DNA from: Campylobacter aviculae
GTDB taxonomy: Bacteria > Campylobacterota > Campylobacteria > Campylobacterales > Campylobacteraceae
Length of the DNA stretch: 64,000 bases
Direction of reading: 5' to 3'
NCBI RefSeq assembly: GCF_005406215.1
Contig: NZ_NXMA01000003.1
Coordinates: 97,921 to 161,920, forward strand
Below, in pieces: positions 21,238 to 30,917 of this stretch. The position numbers and the translations under genes are program-made. The notes under the pieces are model-generated. The model did no database searches. It worked only from the letters and a program-made list of their open reading frames with translations, and was not told the DNA's origin. Positions within the stretch are counted from its first letter, which is position 1. Every line of letters starts with the position of its first letter.

Positions 21238-23406
21238 ATGCAATACGAAATACAAATTAATAAAAATATAGAAATCTTTGATATCGACAAAGTGGCAAAA
21301 CAAGCCTCAGGTGCTGTTTTAATGAGACAAGGAAAAAGCGTTATATTAGCGACGGTTACAAGAGAAGAGAAACCCGTTGAAGAAGACTTTTTGCCTTTAA
21401 CTGTTCAATATATAGAAAAAGCTTACGCTGCAGGTAAAATTCCAGGAGGTTATGTTAAAAGAGAAACCAAACCAAGTGATGCTGAAACTTTAACGGCTAG
21501 AATTATAGATAGATCTTTACGTCCACTCTTTCCAAAAGGTTATGCTTATCCTACTCAAATTGTCGTTATGGTTCTTTCAGTAGATCCTCAAACAGATTTA
21601 CAAGTAATGAGTTTAAACGCAGCTAGTGTAGCACTTTATTTAAGTGATATTCCTATAAAAGCTCCAGTTTGTGGAGTTCGTATCGGACGCATAGATGGTA
21701 ACTTTATCTTAAATCCTACCAATGAAGAGCTTAAAAAAAGCACTTTGGATCTTTATGTTTCTGGAGTAAAAGATGAACTTTTAATGATAGAAATGAGAGC
21801 TTTACCAAGTGATGAATTTGCAATGATAGAAATCAAATTTCCAGATGATCAACCACCTATTCAAATCGTACCAGAAAATACTCAAGCTATGAATGAGCTA
21901 AACGAAGATGAAACTTTAGAAGCTCTAAGCTTAGCCCAAAAAGCCATCTTAGAAGGATCGAGTATCTACGAAAAAACTTTCACAAAACACAAAAAAAATA
22001 ATCCTGTAGAATTAAAAAATGAAATTGAATATCCAGAAATTTTTACCTTTGTAGAAAATAACTTTTATAATGATATTAAACAAGCTATCAATCAAATGGC
22101 AAAAAGTGAGAGAGCTAGCGAATTAAATAAAATTGCTAAAGAAATTTTAAAACTAGAAATTGCTAAAGAATGGGATGAAGATAGCATACTCGATACTTTA
22201 AACAAGATTAAACGCAATATCATACGCTCTCAAATTCTAAATGAGGGAAAAAGAGCTGATGGCAGAGGTTTAAAAGAAGTAAGACCTATTAGCATAGAAA
22301 CAAATATACTCCCTAACGCCCATGGATCTTGTCTTTTTACACGGGGTCAAACTCAAGCTTTAGTTGTAGCAACTTTAGGCGGGGATAATGACGCCCAAAT
22401 GATAGATTTACTCAATGAAAAAAATCCTGTAAGCGAACGTTTTATGGTAAATTATAATTTTCCAGGTTTTTCAGTAGGCGAAGCTAGCCCTATTAAAGCA
22501 CCAAGCAGAAGAGAATTAGGACATGGAAATTTAGGAAAAAGAGCTCTATATCCAAGTGTGCCACAAGATTATCCTTATGTTATCCGCTTAGTCAGTGAAA
22601 TTTTAGAAAGTAATGGATCAAGTTCTATGGCAACAGTTTGTGGAGGCTCTTTAGCTTTACGTGCAGCCGGAGTTCCTAGCCTAGATCTGATTGCTGGAGT
22701 TGCAATGGGTTTGATTTTTGAAAATGATCAATTTGCAGTTTTAACCGATATTATGGGACTTGAAGATCACGATGGAGATATGGATTTTAAAGTTGCTGGA
22801 AGTAAAAAAGGTATCACCGCCTTGCAAATGGATATTAAACTCGGTGGGATCGATCAAGAAAAATTAAAAATTGCTCTTTATCAAGCCAAAGAAGGAAGAC
22901 TCCATATTTTAGATATTATGGAAAAAGCAGCAAAAGAAATTATTGTCAATGAAGAAATATTACCAAAAATAGAATTGTTTAATATTGATCCATCTAAAAT
23001 TGTAGATATTATAGGTCAAGGGGGTAAAACCATCAAAGAAATTATAGAGAAATTTAATGTATCTATCGATTTGGATCGTGATAAAGGTGAGGTTAAAATT
23101 TCAGGTTGTAATAATGAACAAATAATGGCTGCAAAAGATTATATCAAAAACATTACAAATTCACAAAAAAACCATAAAAAATTCTCAAAAGATAAAAATT
23201 TATCTGATTTTGAACTAGGACAAGAATTTGAAGGAGTAGTTAAAAAAATCACTCAATTTGGAGCCTTTGTGGAGCTTAAAAATAATATAGATGGTTTGAT
23301 TCATCATTCCAAAATCAAACATTTAAATATCAAAGAACAAGATATCTTAAGAGTGAAAGTAAGTGAAATCAAGAATGGAAAAATCTCTGTGGACTTATGT
23401 GAATGA
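21238..23406 (+). CDS. pnp: Polynucleotide phosphorylase
   Basis: 3'-5' phosphorolytic exoribonuclease of RNA turnover. Order: first RNase PH core (~5-215), all-helical linker, second RNase PH core ([33 protein letters not shown]), KH domain with GxxG in [11 protein letters not shown] (~595), S1 domain at the end ([18 protein letters not shown]). The frame opens at TTG 21181, but ATG 21238 with AAAGGAC before it gives the standard family start ([10 protein letters not shown]) and 722 residues. Pnp supports cold growth and virulence in C. jejuni. The last 4 bp overlap the next gene. Confidence 0.96.
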   Translation: MQYEIQINKNIEIFDIDKVAKQASGAVLMRQGKSVILATVTREEKPVEEDFLPLTVQYIEKAYAAGKIPGGYVKRETKPSDAETLTARIIDRSLRPLFPKGYAYPTQIVVMVLSVDPQTDLQVMSLNAASVALYLSDIPIKAPVCGVRIGRIDGNFILNPTNEELKKSTLDLYVSGVKDELLMIEMRALPSDEFAMIEIKFPDDQPPIQIVPENTQAMNELNEDETLEALSLAQKAILEGSSIYEKTFTKHKKNNPVELKNEIEYPEIFTFVENNFYNDIKQAINQMAKSERASELNKIAKEILKLEIAKEWDEDSILDTLNKIKRNIIRSQILNEGKRADGRGLKEVRPISIETNILPNAHGSCLFTRGQTQALVVATLGGDNDAQMIDLLNEKNPVSERFMVNYNFPGFSVGEASPIKAPSRRELGHGNLGKRALYPSVPQDYPYVIRLVSEILESNGSSSMATVCGGSLALRAAGVPSLDLIAGVAMGLIFENDQFAVLTDIMGLEDHDGDMDFKVAGSKKGITALQMDIKLGGIDQEKLKIALYQAKEGRLHILDIMEKAAKEIIVNEEILPKIELFNIDPSKIVDIIGQGGKTIKEIIEKFNVSIDLDRDKGEVKISGCNNEQIMAAKDYIKNITNSQKNHKKFSKDKNLSDFELGQEFEGVVKKITQFGAFVELKNNIDGLIHHSKIKHLNIKEQDILRVKVSEIKNGKISVDLCE

Positions 23407-23888
23407 GTGAAATTCTCACTCATCCCTTAAACCCATTTTTTAATAAGGATTCCAAAATTCTAATTCTAGGTTCTTTTCCGTCGATTCAATCAAGAAAAGA
23501 TGGATTTTACTATCAGCATCCAAGAAATCGATTTTGGCTTATTTTCGAAACCTTATTTTCTGTAAAACTATCCAACATAGAACAACAAAAAAACTTTTTA
23601 AAAGAAAAACAAATTGCCCTTTGGGATATACTTAAAAGTTGTAAAATAAAAAATTCAGATGATAAAACCATCAGCTATGCTAAAGCAAATGATTTAAGCA
23701 TTATCTTTAATCATGCTAGAATAGAACACATCTTTACTACAGGAAAAAGTGCTCATCGTTTTTTTAAGAAATTTTATCCTAATTTAGATGCTATTGCTTT
23801 ACCATCGACTTCTCCGGCAAATTTAAATTTTTCTTTCGATCAACTCTTATGTGAATATAGTAAAATTAAAAATTTTCTACACAATTAA
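23403..23888 (+). CDS. DNA-deoxyinosine (hypoxanthine) glycosylase, UDG superfamily
   Basis: 161 residues. The motif [12 protein letters not shown] followed by [11 protein letters not shown] is characteristic of the UDG-superfamily family 6 hypoxanthine-DNA glycosylases, and LPSTSPANL matches the second active-site loop. It would remove deaminated adenine (hypoxanthine) from DNA in base-excision repair. Start overlaps pnp by 4 bp. A Mug-like specificity cannot be excluded by eye. Confidence 0.82.
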   Translation: MSEILTHPLNPFFNKDSKILILGSFPSIQSRKDGFYYQHPRNRFWLIFETLFSVKLSNIEQQKNFLKEKQIALWDILKSCKIKNSDDKTISYAKANDLSIIFNHARIEHIFTTGKSAHRFFKKFYPNLDAIALPSTSPANLNFSFDQLLCEYSKIKNFLHN

Positions 23889-23904
23889 AAAATTTTATTT
23901 TAAA

Positions 23905-25090
23905 TTATAAACCTGCATTTGAAAAAATATATTTTTTTTCAAATATTAAAAAAAATAAAGCATTGATTACAAAAACAAAACATACAAAAGCAAAAACAAA
24001 TTCTATTCTAAAATAAGCTGCAATAATTCCTCCTCCAAAAGATCCACAAAAATTGCCTAAAAACTGACAAGTTTGATTTAATCCAAACACAATGCTTAAA
24101 TTCTTTGCATCAACACTTTTTTTAAGCAAAGCATTCACACAAGGCAAAAGACCGCCAAGTCCTATCCCTATGAGCAAACGAACAATGATTAGCATATAAA
24201 CATTTGTAGCTAAAGATTGTAAATAAAAACAAGCTCCACAAAATAACAAAGAAACAAAAATAATTTTACTAGGGCCTACTTTATCTGCAAATTTTCCAAT
24301 TCTAGGTGCAAAAAAAAAGATTACTAATTCCACTTGAAGCTACAACGATTCCAGACCAAAGAGCTAAATTTCCATATTGATGTATTTTTTCTACAAAGAT
24401 ACTTAAAATAGGCATAACCCCAAAAGTTCCAAATTGAATTATAAAAGTTGTAATAAAAAGAACTATAATGAGAATTTTATTTTCTTTTTTATTATGAGTA
24501 TATTGTTGAACTTCTTTATTTTTTTTATCTTCACGAACAAAAAAATAAATCGTCACAAAAGAACAAGCGATTAAAAATGCTACAAATTCAAATACAGCAT
24601 TGATTTTAAAAAATTCTGCCACAAATCCACCAAACAAAGGCCCTATCAAACTACCACTCACCGAAGCCGTCGAAAGAGTACCTAGAGCGTAAGCTATTTT
24701 TTCTTTAGGAGCAATCACTGCTATAAAAACAACAGCTGCTGAAGTAAAACCAGAAACTATACCTGTTAAAGCGCGTATGAGAACTACTTCTGTAGCGCTA
24801 TGAGCAAAGCTAAGCCATAAGGTTAAAATTGACATTCCTAAACTTGCACGAAGTAACATCTTTTTATAACCATATTTTGCACCCAAAAAAGCCCAAAGAG
24901 GTGAAAAAATAGCCATTGCTAATGGAGTCACACCAAATGCAAGTCCTGAATAAAATGCAATTTCATTAGGATTAATATGCCCTAGCTGTTTTATATATAA
25001 GGGCAAAATAGGAGCAATCTGACTGAGTCCCATGCTTGTCGTAAAAACTCCAAACCAGCATATCCATAAAGTTTTATTGAAATTTTCCAT
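23905..25090 (-). pseudogene. MFS multidrug efflux transporter, frameshifted at a T9 tract
   Basis: Two adjacent frames together make one ~12-helix MFS drug carrier of normal size (~395 residues). The 5' part (25090 down to 24302, 262 residues) ends in LFFCT; the 3' part resumes as APRIGKFADKVGPS and runs to 23905. The break lies at a run of nine T on the coding strand (24310-24318); eight T would restore one frame through NLFFAPRIGKFADK. It may be a phase-variable gene in its off state, a recent null mutation, or a base-calling error. Divergent from the tyrosine phosphatase gene. The substrate is unknown. Confidence 0.8.
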
Positions 25091-25146
25091 AGTTTTATTG
25101 TATGATACTTTTTATAATTTTTGATTAAAATATAAGGATAAAAATT

Positions 25147-25602
25147 ATGAAAAAAATAACCTTTATATGTTTAGGAAATATATGCCGTTCTCCTATGGCT
25201 GAATTCGTTATGAAAGATTTAATTAAAAAAAATAATCTAGAAAAACTTTTTTTTGTTACTAGTGCGGGTACATCAGGGGAACACGATGGCGAAGGAATGC
25301 ATTTTGGCACAAAAACTAAACTTGAAAATCTTAATATTGAACATCGAAATTTCAAGAGTAAAAAACTCACTCAAAAGCTTTGCGATGAAAGTGATTTTTT
25401 AATCACTATGGATAATTCTAATTTCAATAATGTTTTAAAAAAATTTAATAATACTCAAAATAAACTTTTAAAAATGACTGATTTTGCTTCTGAGTTAGAC
25501 TATGATGAAGTCCCTGATCCTTGGTATAGTGGAAATTTCGATGAAACATATCAAATCATTTCTTTAGCTTGTAAAAACCTCTTAACATATTTAAGAAAAT
25601 AA
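25147..25602 (+). CDS. Low-molecular-weight protein tyrosine phosphatase
   Basis: 151 residues. The P-loop CLGNICRS (CX5R plus S) is at ~9-16, where MKKITFICLGNICRSPMAEF is the classic opening, and the catalytic acid lies in DPWY (~127). A cytoplasmic phosphatase acting on phosphotyrosine or phosphoarginine proteins. ATG follows AAGGAT. By synteny this is the last gene of the first conserved block; in C. jejuni NCTC 11168 (from memory) porA follows, here a PLP-enzyme gene on the other strand follows. Confidence 0.92.
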   Translation: MKKITFICLGNICRSPMAEFVMKDLIKKNNLEKLFFVTSAGTSGEHDGEGMHFGTKTKLENLNIEHRNFKSKKLTQKLCDESDFLITMDNSNFNNVLKKFNNTQNKLLKMTDFASELDYDEVPDPWYSGNFDETYQIISLACKNLLTYLRK

Positions 25603-25605
25603 AAA

Positions 25606-26466
25606 TTATTTAAAACCCTTAAAAGCATATCTTTGCAGCATGGAAGCATTACCTAAAATGCCTCCTTGATGTATATAAAGCAAAGGCTTCTCCCATTTTC
25701 TTTTTAAAGCAACGCTTAGGCCTATCATATCATAAAGCAAGTCAAATTCTATAAAACATTCTTGTTTTAATTCTTTATAAAGTTGATGAATTTCTTTATA
25801 AGGTTTTCCAAAATGATATTTTTGATTTTTTTGTAAAATTTGTAAATTTTTAAAATCATAATCTTGTATTAATTCTAAGATTTGCTTTTTTAAATAATCC
25901 TCATCACCAACACATGCGCAAGTAAAAACTTTGAATTTAGAATGTCTAGCTAAAAAAGCAGCGGAAGTTCCAGTTCCAGATGGTAAAAAAATATCAAATT
26001 CTAAATTTAAATTAATACTTTGCTTTTTAATTTCATCTGCTAATTCTTTATAACCTTGCTCTGCATTTAAATTTGCTATACCTTGCTCGATAAAAATATC
26101 ATCTTTACAACATAAGGAAAGCGCATATTCTTTTAAACTCGTATTATTTACCTCTAAAAATTCAACCTTATTTTTTAAAGCCAAAGCGTAATTTCCACAA
26201 GGATTTTCTTTAAGATAAGATGGAATTTTTTTACAAATAAAAATAAATTTTATATTTTTTTTTAAGCAAAAAATACTCAGCGAACCAAGCGCATTACTTT
26301 GCACACCGCCGTAGCTTATAAAACGTTGATTTTTAGAATAATTTTGAGAAAAATAAAAAGCAAGTTTTCTAGCCTTATTGCCATTAATCTCACCTAGTAA
26401 ATCATCGCGTTTTACATAAAATTCAAATTCTTTAAAGCAGACTTTTTCAATGGTAGATTTTAGCAT
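25606..26466 (-). CDS. PLP-dependent beta-family enzyme (ACC deaminase / D-cysteine desulfhydrase-like)
   Basis: 286 residues. FYVKRDDLLGEINGNKARKL carries the PLP-binding lysine in GNKARKL and is typical of the 1-aminocyclopropane-1-carboxylate deaminase / D-cysteine desulfhydrase group. Further family marks are ISYGGVQSNALGSL and the phosphate-binding loop LPSGTGTSAAFLA. It could degrade D-amino acids such as D-cysteine; plant-type ACC deamination is unlikely in a gut bacterium. It is shorter than the ~330-residue family norm. It sits at a junction of two syntenic blocks. Confidence 0.75.
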   Translation of the reverse strand: MLKSTIEKVCFKEFEFYVKRDDLLGEINGNKARKLAFYFSQNYSKNQRFISYGGVQSNALGSLSIFCLKKNIKFIFICKKIPSYLKENPCGNYALALKNKVEFLEVNNTSLKEYALSLCCKDDIFIEQGIANLNAEQGYKELADEIKKQSINLNLEFDIFLPSGTGTSAAFLARHSKFKVFTCACVGDEDYLKKQILELIQDYDFKNLQILQKNQKYHFGKPYKEIHQLYKELKQECFIEFDLLYDMIGLSVALKRKWEKPLLYIHQGGILGNASMLQRYAFKGFK

Positions 26467-26477
26467 TTTGCAAAATT

Positions 26478-27431
26478 TTAATGAAATTCAAAAAAATTTT
26501 CTATATCTTTTAGGGCATTATCATTTTTAATGCTAAATTTTATTTCTATACGACGACTCTTATCTTTATCTTCCACTCCATTGCTCATAATAGGATCAGA
26601 AAAAGAACGTCCACTAGCCATCAAAAGTTTTTGAAGTCTTGGATCCTTATAAAAACTATAAATAAAATTCATCACTTCATAAGCTCGTTTTTGAGATAAA
26701 TCCAAATTATAAATATAAGATCCATCGCTATCCGTATGTCCTTCAATAATAATATTTTCAATATTAGATAAAATTTTTGGATCATTCATGATTGCATTAA
26801 AATATTCGCTTAAAATTTTTCTCAAACTTGCTTTTGCTTCGCTTTTTAAAACATAAGAATCTTTATCAAATAAAACTTCAGCAGGTAAAGAAATTGCTCC
26901 CGTTTTATCATTAATTGTAATATTACTATCAAGTTTTTTTTGCAATTCTTTGCTTAAATTTTGACGTATAAGTCCTAAATTTTGAATTTTTTCTTTAGCC
27001 TTTTTAAATTCTTCTTGCAAATTAGTCAATTCTTCATCTTTTTTTTCAAGCTGTCCAAGCAAAATAAGAATTTGTTTGTCTTTATTGTCAAGAGTTAAAT
27101 TCAAATCTTTGCTTAATTGTTTATAGCTAGTCATATTTGCCTCAAGTTCTGCTTTTTGTAAATTTGCAAGACTTAAGGCATTTGAAGCATTATTTAAATC
27201 TGAGCTCAATTTAAAAACTATAGCTTCTTTATTTTTTAACTCTTCTTTGCTTTCTTGCAAACGTTGTTCTTGTTTATTAAGATTATCTTTTATTTCTCTT
27301 AAATCGCTTTGAGTTAAAACATACTTAACCACAATAGCACCTATAAGCAAAATAAAAACAAAAAGCAAGCCTGCCATCAAATCAGCATAAGCTATCCAAA
27401 AATTATTATCTTCTTTTGAATCATTTTTCAT
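26478..27431 (-). CDS. OmpA/MotB-like inner-membrane stator partner with coiled coil
   Basis: 317 residues. One N-terminal membrane helix (residues ~11-33) carries an aspartate in YADLMAGLLFV, the position of the proton-binding Asp of MotB-type stators. Residues ~38-160 are a long coiled coil, and the C-terminal ~130 form an OmpA peptidoglycan-binding domain (IIIEGHTDSDGS, DLSQKRAYEVMNF, KSRRIEIKF). The 4-bp overlap with the MotA/ExbB-like gene upstream shows they work as a pair. The coiled coil is much longer than in flagellar MotB, recalling ZorB; the driven process is unknown. Confidence 0.85.
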   Translation of the reverse strand: MKNDSKEDNNFWIAYADLMAGLLFVFILLIGAIVVKYVLTQSDLREIKDNLNKQEQRLQESKEELKNKEAIVFKLSSDLNNASNALSLANLQKAELEANMTSYKQLSKDLNLTLDNKDKQILILLGQLEKKDEELTNLQEEFKKAKEKIQNLGLIRQNLSKELQKKLDSNITINDKTGAISLPAEVLFDKDSYVLKSEAKASLRKILSEYFNAIMNDPKILSNIENIIIEGHTDSDGSYIYNLDLSQKRAYEVMNFIYSFYKDPRLQKLLMASGRSFSDPIMSNGVEDKDKSRRIEIKFSIKNDNALKDIENFFEFH

Positions 27432-28858
27432 GATTTATTTTCTTCATTTAGATTTGAATTGTTTAACTCTGAATCTTCTTTCTTTTTTTCAACCTCTTGT
27501 TTATAATTTGCTTTATCTTGCGAATCCTCATTTTCATTTATAAAATCTGTTTTTTCTTGAGTTGTTTTTCCTATTTTTTTTATCATTTTGTCAGTTTCTT
27601 TATTTAAATCTTTAATTTCCTGCTTTAAATCGTCCATCATTTTAATTTTTTCATCTATATTTTTTTCTTCTTCATAAACTTCTTTAAATTTATGCATACC
27701 CTCAAAAAGACTTGCCTTAAATCCTTCAAAGACTTTTTCTTGACTTTCAAGCATTGCTTTTTCATATAGCTCAAAATTTTGACCAAAACGTTCTACTTTA
27801 TCACTAAAAGTGTCTAATGTTTTATCAAAATGCTGAATTTTTTCATTGCTAATATCCAATAAACGATTATATTGCTCCGATATGCGTGTATTAATTTCTT
27901 TCAAACTTTGATTTAATACCCCTATTCCATTTAACATTTCTCCATACATTTTACCAAGATCACGATGATCTCTTTGAGCTCTGCTTAATTCTCCCATAGT
28001 TTGCTTTATATGCTCTCCACTTAATCTTATAGCTTTTTCCTCAACATTAAGCATGTCTTGAAACATTTGAAATTTTCTATCGATAGCATGATCAAGCTCT
28101 GCAAAAAAATCCTGATTACTTACTTGCTTAAAAATTGCACTAATTTTTTCAAAATGCTGCAAACTTTCCTTTAAATACCTCTGATCTAACTCTTCTTTAG
28201 TCCAAAAAAATCCACTTGTAGAATTTTTTTGGCGATTTAACAAACGTTCAATTTTACTCTTACCAAATTTTTCAAAAAATATCCACCAAAGAGCCAAAAA
28301 AATACCATAAATTGAAACATAAAAAGCAGTTCCTACTCCACTTAATAAATTTGCAATTTCTTGCTCTAAAGCAGCTGTATTATTGGAATTAAAATTAGGC
28401 ATGGAGATTGCAATGCTAATAAAAGTTCCTAAAATTCCCATCATAGGAAAAATCGCTGATCCTATACTAGCAAAATTCTCATTTCTAGTTTCTTTGATAT
28501 AGCTATAAGCAAAATCATCGAAATTAGCATTGGATTTTGTCTCTTTCCCTATTGCAAGAAAATGCTTCATAATATGTCTTTTTAAAGCTTGTTTAAATTC
28601 ATCCTTTTGTTGCTCAAAAATACTATAAGCATATTCTGAATTATGTCGTGCAAAAATAAGTGCTGTAAAAAAAATAATACCTGTCATAATCACGGTATGT
28701 AATTCAACTTCGAAATTTATAATATTAAAATAGCCTAACAAAATTAAAATATAAAGCAAAGCAGGAATAAAAATAATTTTTAAATAAACTAAATAACCTT
28801 TCCTTTCTTTACTCTCTGGCAGAATAAGTTCTGCAATCTCTTCTGACTTTACTTCCAT
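27428..28858 (-). CDS. MotA/TolQ/ExbB-like proton-channel protein with long cytoplasmic tail
   Basis: 476 residues. Two hydrophobic helices near the N-terminus (~25-45, ~53-70) and two more at ~125-195 (GILGTFISIAISMP, then GVGTAFYVSIYGIFLALWW) match the MotA/ExbB fold, including the small-residue helix around GVGTAFYVS. Residues ~230-470 are a long charged, mostly helical tail, unlike TolQ or ExbB. It forms a unit with the OmpA/MotB-like gene. The architecture is like ZorA of Zorya defence, but no zorC/D/E-type gene is next to it; a core envelope motor of Campylobacter is equally likely. Confidence 0.83.
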   Translation of the reverse strand: MEVKSEEIAELILPESKERKGYLVYLKIIFIPALLYILILLGYFNIINFEVELHTVIMTGIIFFTALIFARHNSEYAYSIFEQQKDEFKQALKRHIMKHFLAIGKETKSNANFDDFAYSYIKETRNENFASIGSAIFPMMGILGTFISIAISMPNFNSNNTAALEQEIANLLSGVGTAFYVSIYGIFLALWWIFFEKFGKSKIERLLNRQKNSTSGFFWTKEELDQRYLKESLQHFEKISAIFKQVSNQDFFAELDHAIDRKFQMFQDMLNVEEKAIRLSGEHIKQTMGELSRAQRDHRDLGKMYGEMLNGIGVLNQSLKEINTRISEQYNRLLDISNEKIQHFDKTLDTFSDKVERFGQNFELYEKAMLESQEKVFEGFKASLFEGMHKFKEVYEEEKNIDEKIKMMDDLKQEIKDLNKETDKMIKKIGKTTQEKTDFINENEDSQDKANYKQEVEKKKEDSELNNSNLNEENKS

Positions 28859-28927
28859 GTAAACAATCCCTAAAAAATAAAAATTTCACTTTAAAAATTA
28901 TTAATAAAATAATCTTTAAAGTAAAAT

Positions 28928-28954
28928 AAAAACTAAGCACAAGGCTTAGTTTTT
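28928..28954 (-). terminator. Rho-independent terminator after fba
   Basis: Perfect 11-bp inverted repeat (AAAAACTAAGC / GCTTAGTTTTT) with a 5-base loop, ending in a U run when read on the minus strand. It overlaps the fba stop codon and closes the peb4-fba unit. Confidence 0.85.
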
Positions 28955-30010
28955 ATTAATACAATTCAAATCTTCAAAAGCGGTTTCTAAGCGCTTAATC
29001 ATACTTTCTTCTCCGGCTCTTAACCATACACGCGGATCATAGTATTTTTTATTTGGCTTATCATCCCCCTCTGGATTTCCAATTTGTCCTTGCAAATAAG
29101 CACGGTTTTTAGCTTCATATTCACGAACTCCGTCCCAAAAAGCCCATTGAGTATCTGTATCAATATTCATTTTAATCACACCATAACTCACCGCATCTTT
29201 AATATCTTTTAGTTCACTTCCGCTTCCGCCATGAAAAACAAAATTAATAGGCTTATCACTACTTAGTCCGAATTTTTCTTTTATAAATTTTTGAGAATTT
29301 TTTAAAATTTCAGGTTGTAAGCTCACATTACCAGGTTTATAAACTCCGTGCACATTCCCAAAACTTGCTGCAATTGAAAATTTATCACTGATTTTTCCAA
29401 GTCTTTCATAGGCAAGAGCTACATCTTCAGGTTGAGTATAAAGCTTAGCATTATCAATGCCTGTATTATCAACACCATCTTCTTCCCCGCCCGTACATCC
29501 AAGTTCAAGTTCAAGGCAAATTCCTAAAGCATCAAGTTTTTTCAGATATTCTTCACAAGTGCTTAAATTTTCCTCTAAACTTTCTTCGCTAAGATCAAGC
29601 ATGTGAGAACTAAATAACGCTTGTCCGTGATTTTTCTTAAATTCTTCATTTGCTGCGATCAAGCCATCTATCCAAGGTAACAATTTTCTAGCAGCATGAT
29701 CAGTGTGTAAAATAACTGGAATACCATAAGCTTTAGCAAGTAAATGCACATGTTGAGCACCGCTAACAGCTCCTAAAACATCGCTATTAGGGCAGTTTTT
29801 ACCGGCATAAAATTTTGCACCGCCGTTAGAAAATTGGATAATGACAGGAGAATTTATTTTTTTAGCAGTTTCCAAAACAGCATTAATAGAATTTGTTCCT
29901 ACAACATTAACAGCAGGGATTGCAAATCCCTCCGTCTTAGCATATTCGTAAACCTTATTAAGCTCATCACCGCTTACAACTCCGGGTTTAACGATATTTA
30001 AAACACCCAT
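28946..30010 (-). CDS. fba: Fructose-bisphosphate aldolase, class II
   Basis: Zinc aldolase interconverting fructose 1,6-bisphosphate with glyceraldehyde 3-phosphate and dihydroxyacetone phosphate. 354 residues, class IIA type. Zn/active-site histidines are in LHTDHA (~108-113) and FVFHGGSGS (~260). The C-terminal DPRVWLRAGEESM matches E. coli FbaA. As campylobacters usually lack phosphofructokinase, its role is mainly gluconeogenic (general knowledge). Start codon directly abuts the peb4 stop. Confidence 0.97.
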   Translation of the reverse strand: MGVLNIVKPGVVSGDELNKVYEYAKTEGFAIPAVNVVGTNSINAVLETAKKINSPVIIQFSNGGAKFYAGKNCPNSDVLGAVSGAQHVHLLAKAYGIPVILHTDHAARKLLPWIDGLIAANEEFKKNHGQALFSSHMLDLSEESLEENLSTCEEYLKKLDALGICLELELGCTGGEEDGVDNTGIDNAKLYTQPEDVALAYERLGKISDKFSIAASFGNVHGVYKPGNVSLQPEILKNSQKFIKEKFGLSSDKPINFVFHGGSGSELKDIKDAVSYGVIKMNIDTDTQWAFWDGVREYEAKNRAYLQGQIGNPEGDDKPNKKYYDPRVWLRAGEESMIKRLETAFEDLNCINKN

Positions 30011-30831
30011 TATTTGTACTCCACTTTAGCGTTATTTAAAAGTTCTTGACCCTTTTGGTTAATAATTTTCTTAAACTCTTCAAATTTAAGTCCATTCTCG
30101 ATACCTTTTTTAACATCATTAAATTTAATTTGTTCTCTCGCACGAGAATTTTCTTTTAAAATAATGTGATAGCCGAAATTTGTTTTTACTGGAGTGGTTG
30201 TAATCGTGCCATTTTTAAGTGCGAAAGCTGCATCTGTAAAAGGTTTTACCATAGTTGATTGATCAAACCAACCAAGTTCTCCACCTTGATTTCTTGAACC
30301 TGGATCTATAGATTTTGCTTTAGCAATTTCACTGAATTTATTATCCAAAGCTTTACCTTTTAAATTTTTTAATTCATTAATAATTTCTTTAGCTTCTTTT
30401 TCACTAGAAACTAAAATGTGTTTAGCTTGAACTGATGCAGGTCTTATATACTTATCTTTATTTTGATCATAAAAAGCTTTTACTTTAGCTGAATCAACTT
30501 TAATCGAATTTAAAATTTTCTCTTGATATACATTTACTAATATATTTTCTTTCGCACGATCAAGCTCTTTTTTATAAAGTGGATCTTTTTCCAAATTCTG
30601 TTTTTTAGCATCCTGTAAAATTAGATCTTGAATGATATATTGTTGTACAAGCACTTTTTTTTGATTCTCTGGTAAAGTTTTAAAATCTTGCCCTCTAAGC
30701 ATAGGAGCAAAAAAATCATTTACTTCAGTATCACTAATACTTTTTCCATTAACGGTAGCTATTGTAGCCGCATTTACATTTAAAGCTACACCAAAAACTA
30801 AAGCTGCTGCAACTAAAGAAATTTTTTTCAT
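30010..30831 (-). CDS. peb4: Periplasmic SurA-like peptidyl-prolyl isomerase/chaperone (PEB4)
   Basis: 273 residues with a signal peptide (MKKISLVAAALVFGVALNVNA). SurA N-terminal-like helical segment (~25-130), then a parvulin PPIase domain (SVQAKHILV, GGELGWFDQSTMVKPF, TNFGYHIILKE, ~130-240) and a C-terminal helix. In C. jejuni PEB4/Cbf2 chaperones outer-membrane proteins and affects adhesion. It is the first gene of the peb4-fba unit, with a -10 box 42 bp upstream. Confidence 0.93.
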   Translation of the reverse strand: MKKISLVAAALVFGVALNVNAATIATVNGKSISDTEVNDFFAPMLRGQDFKTLPENQKKVLVQQYIIQDLILQDAKKQNLEKDPLYKKELDRAKENILVNVYQEKILNSIKVDSAKVKAFYDQNKDKYIRPASVQAKHILVSSEKEAKEIINELKNLKGKALDNKFSEIAKAKSIDPGSRNQGGELGWFDQSTMVKPFTDAAFALKNGTITTTPVKTNFGYHIILKENSRAREQIKFNDVKKGIENGLKFEEFKKIINQKGQELLNNAKVEYK

Positions 30832-30872
30832 TGGTTTTCCTTTATAAATTGAAATATTTTAATACAAAATTA

Positions 30873-30878
30873 ATTATA
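30873..30878 (-). promoter_or_regulatory. -10 box of peb4-fba
   Basis: TATAAT on the minus strand, 41 bp upstream of the peb4 ATG in the divergent gap with nth. No clear -35. Confidence 0.6.
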
Positions 30879-30917
30879 TCTCAACTTGGTTTAAAGCAAA
30901 TTAACTAAAATAAAAAA

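Noticed and set aside
26478..28858. A complete Zorya defence system
   Set aside because: Only ZorAB-like genes are present. The neighbours are fba and a PLP enzyme, with no ZorC/D/E-type genes, so I keep only an architecture comparison.
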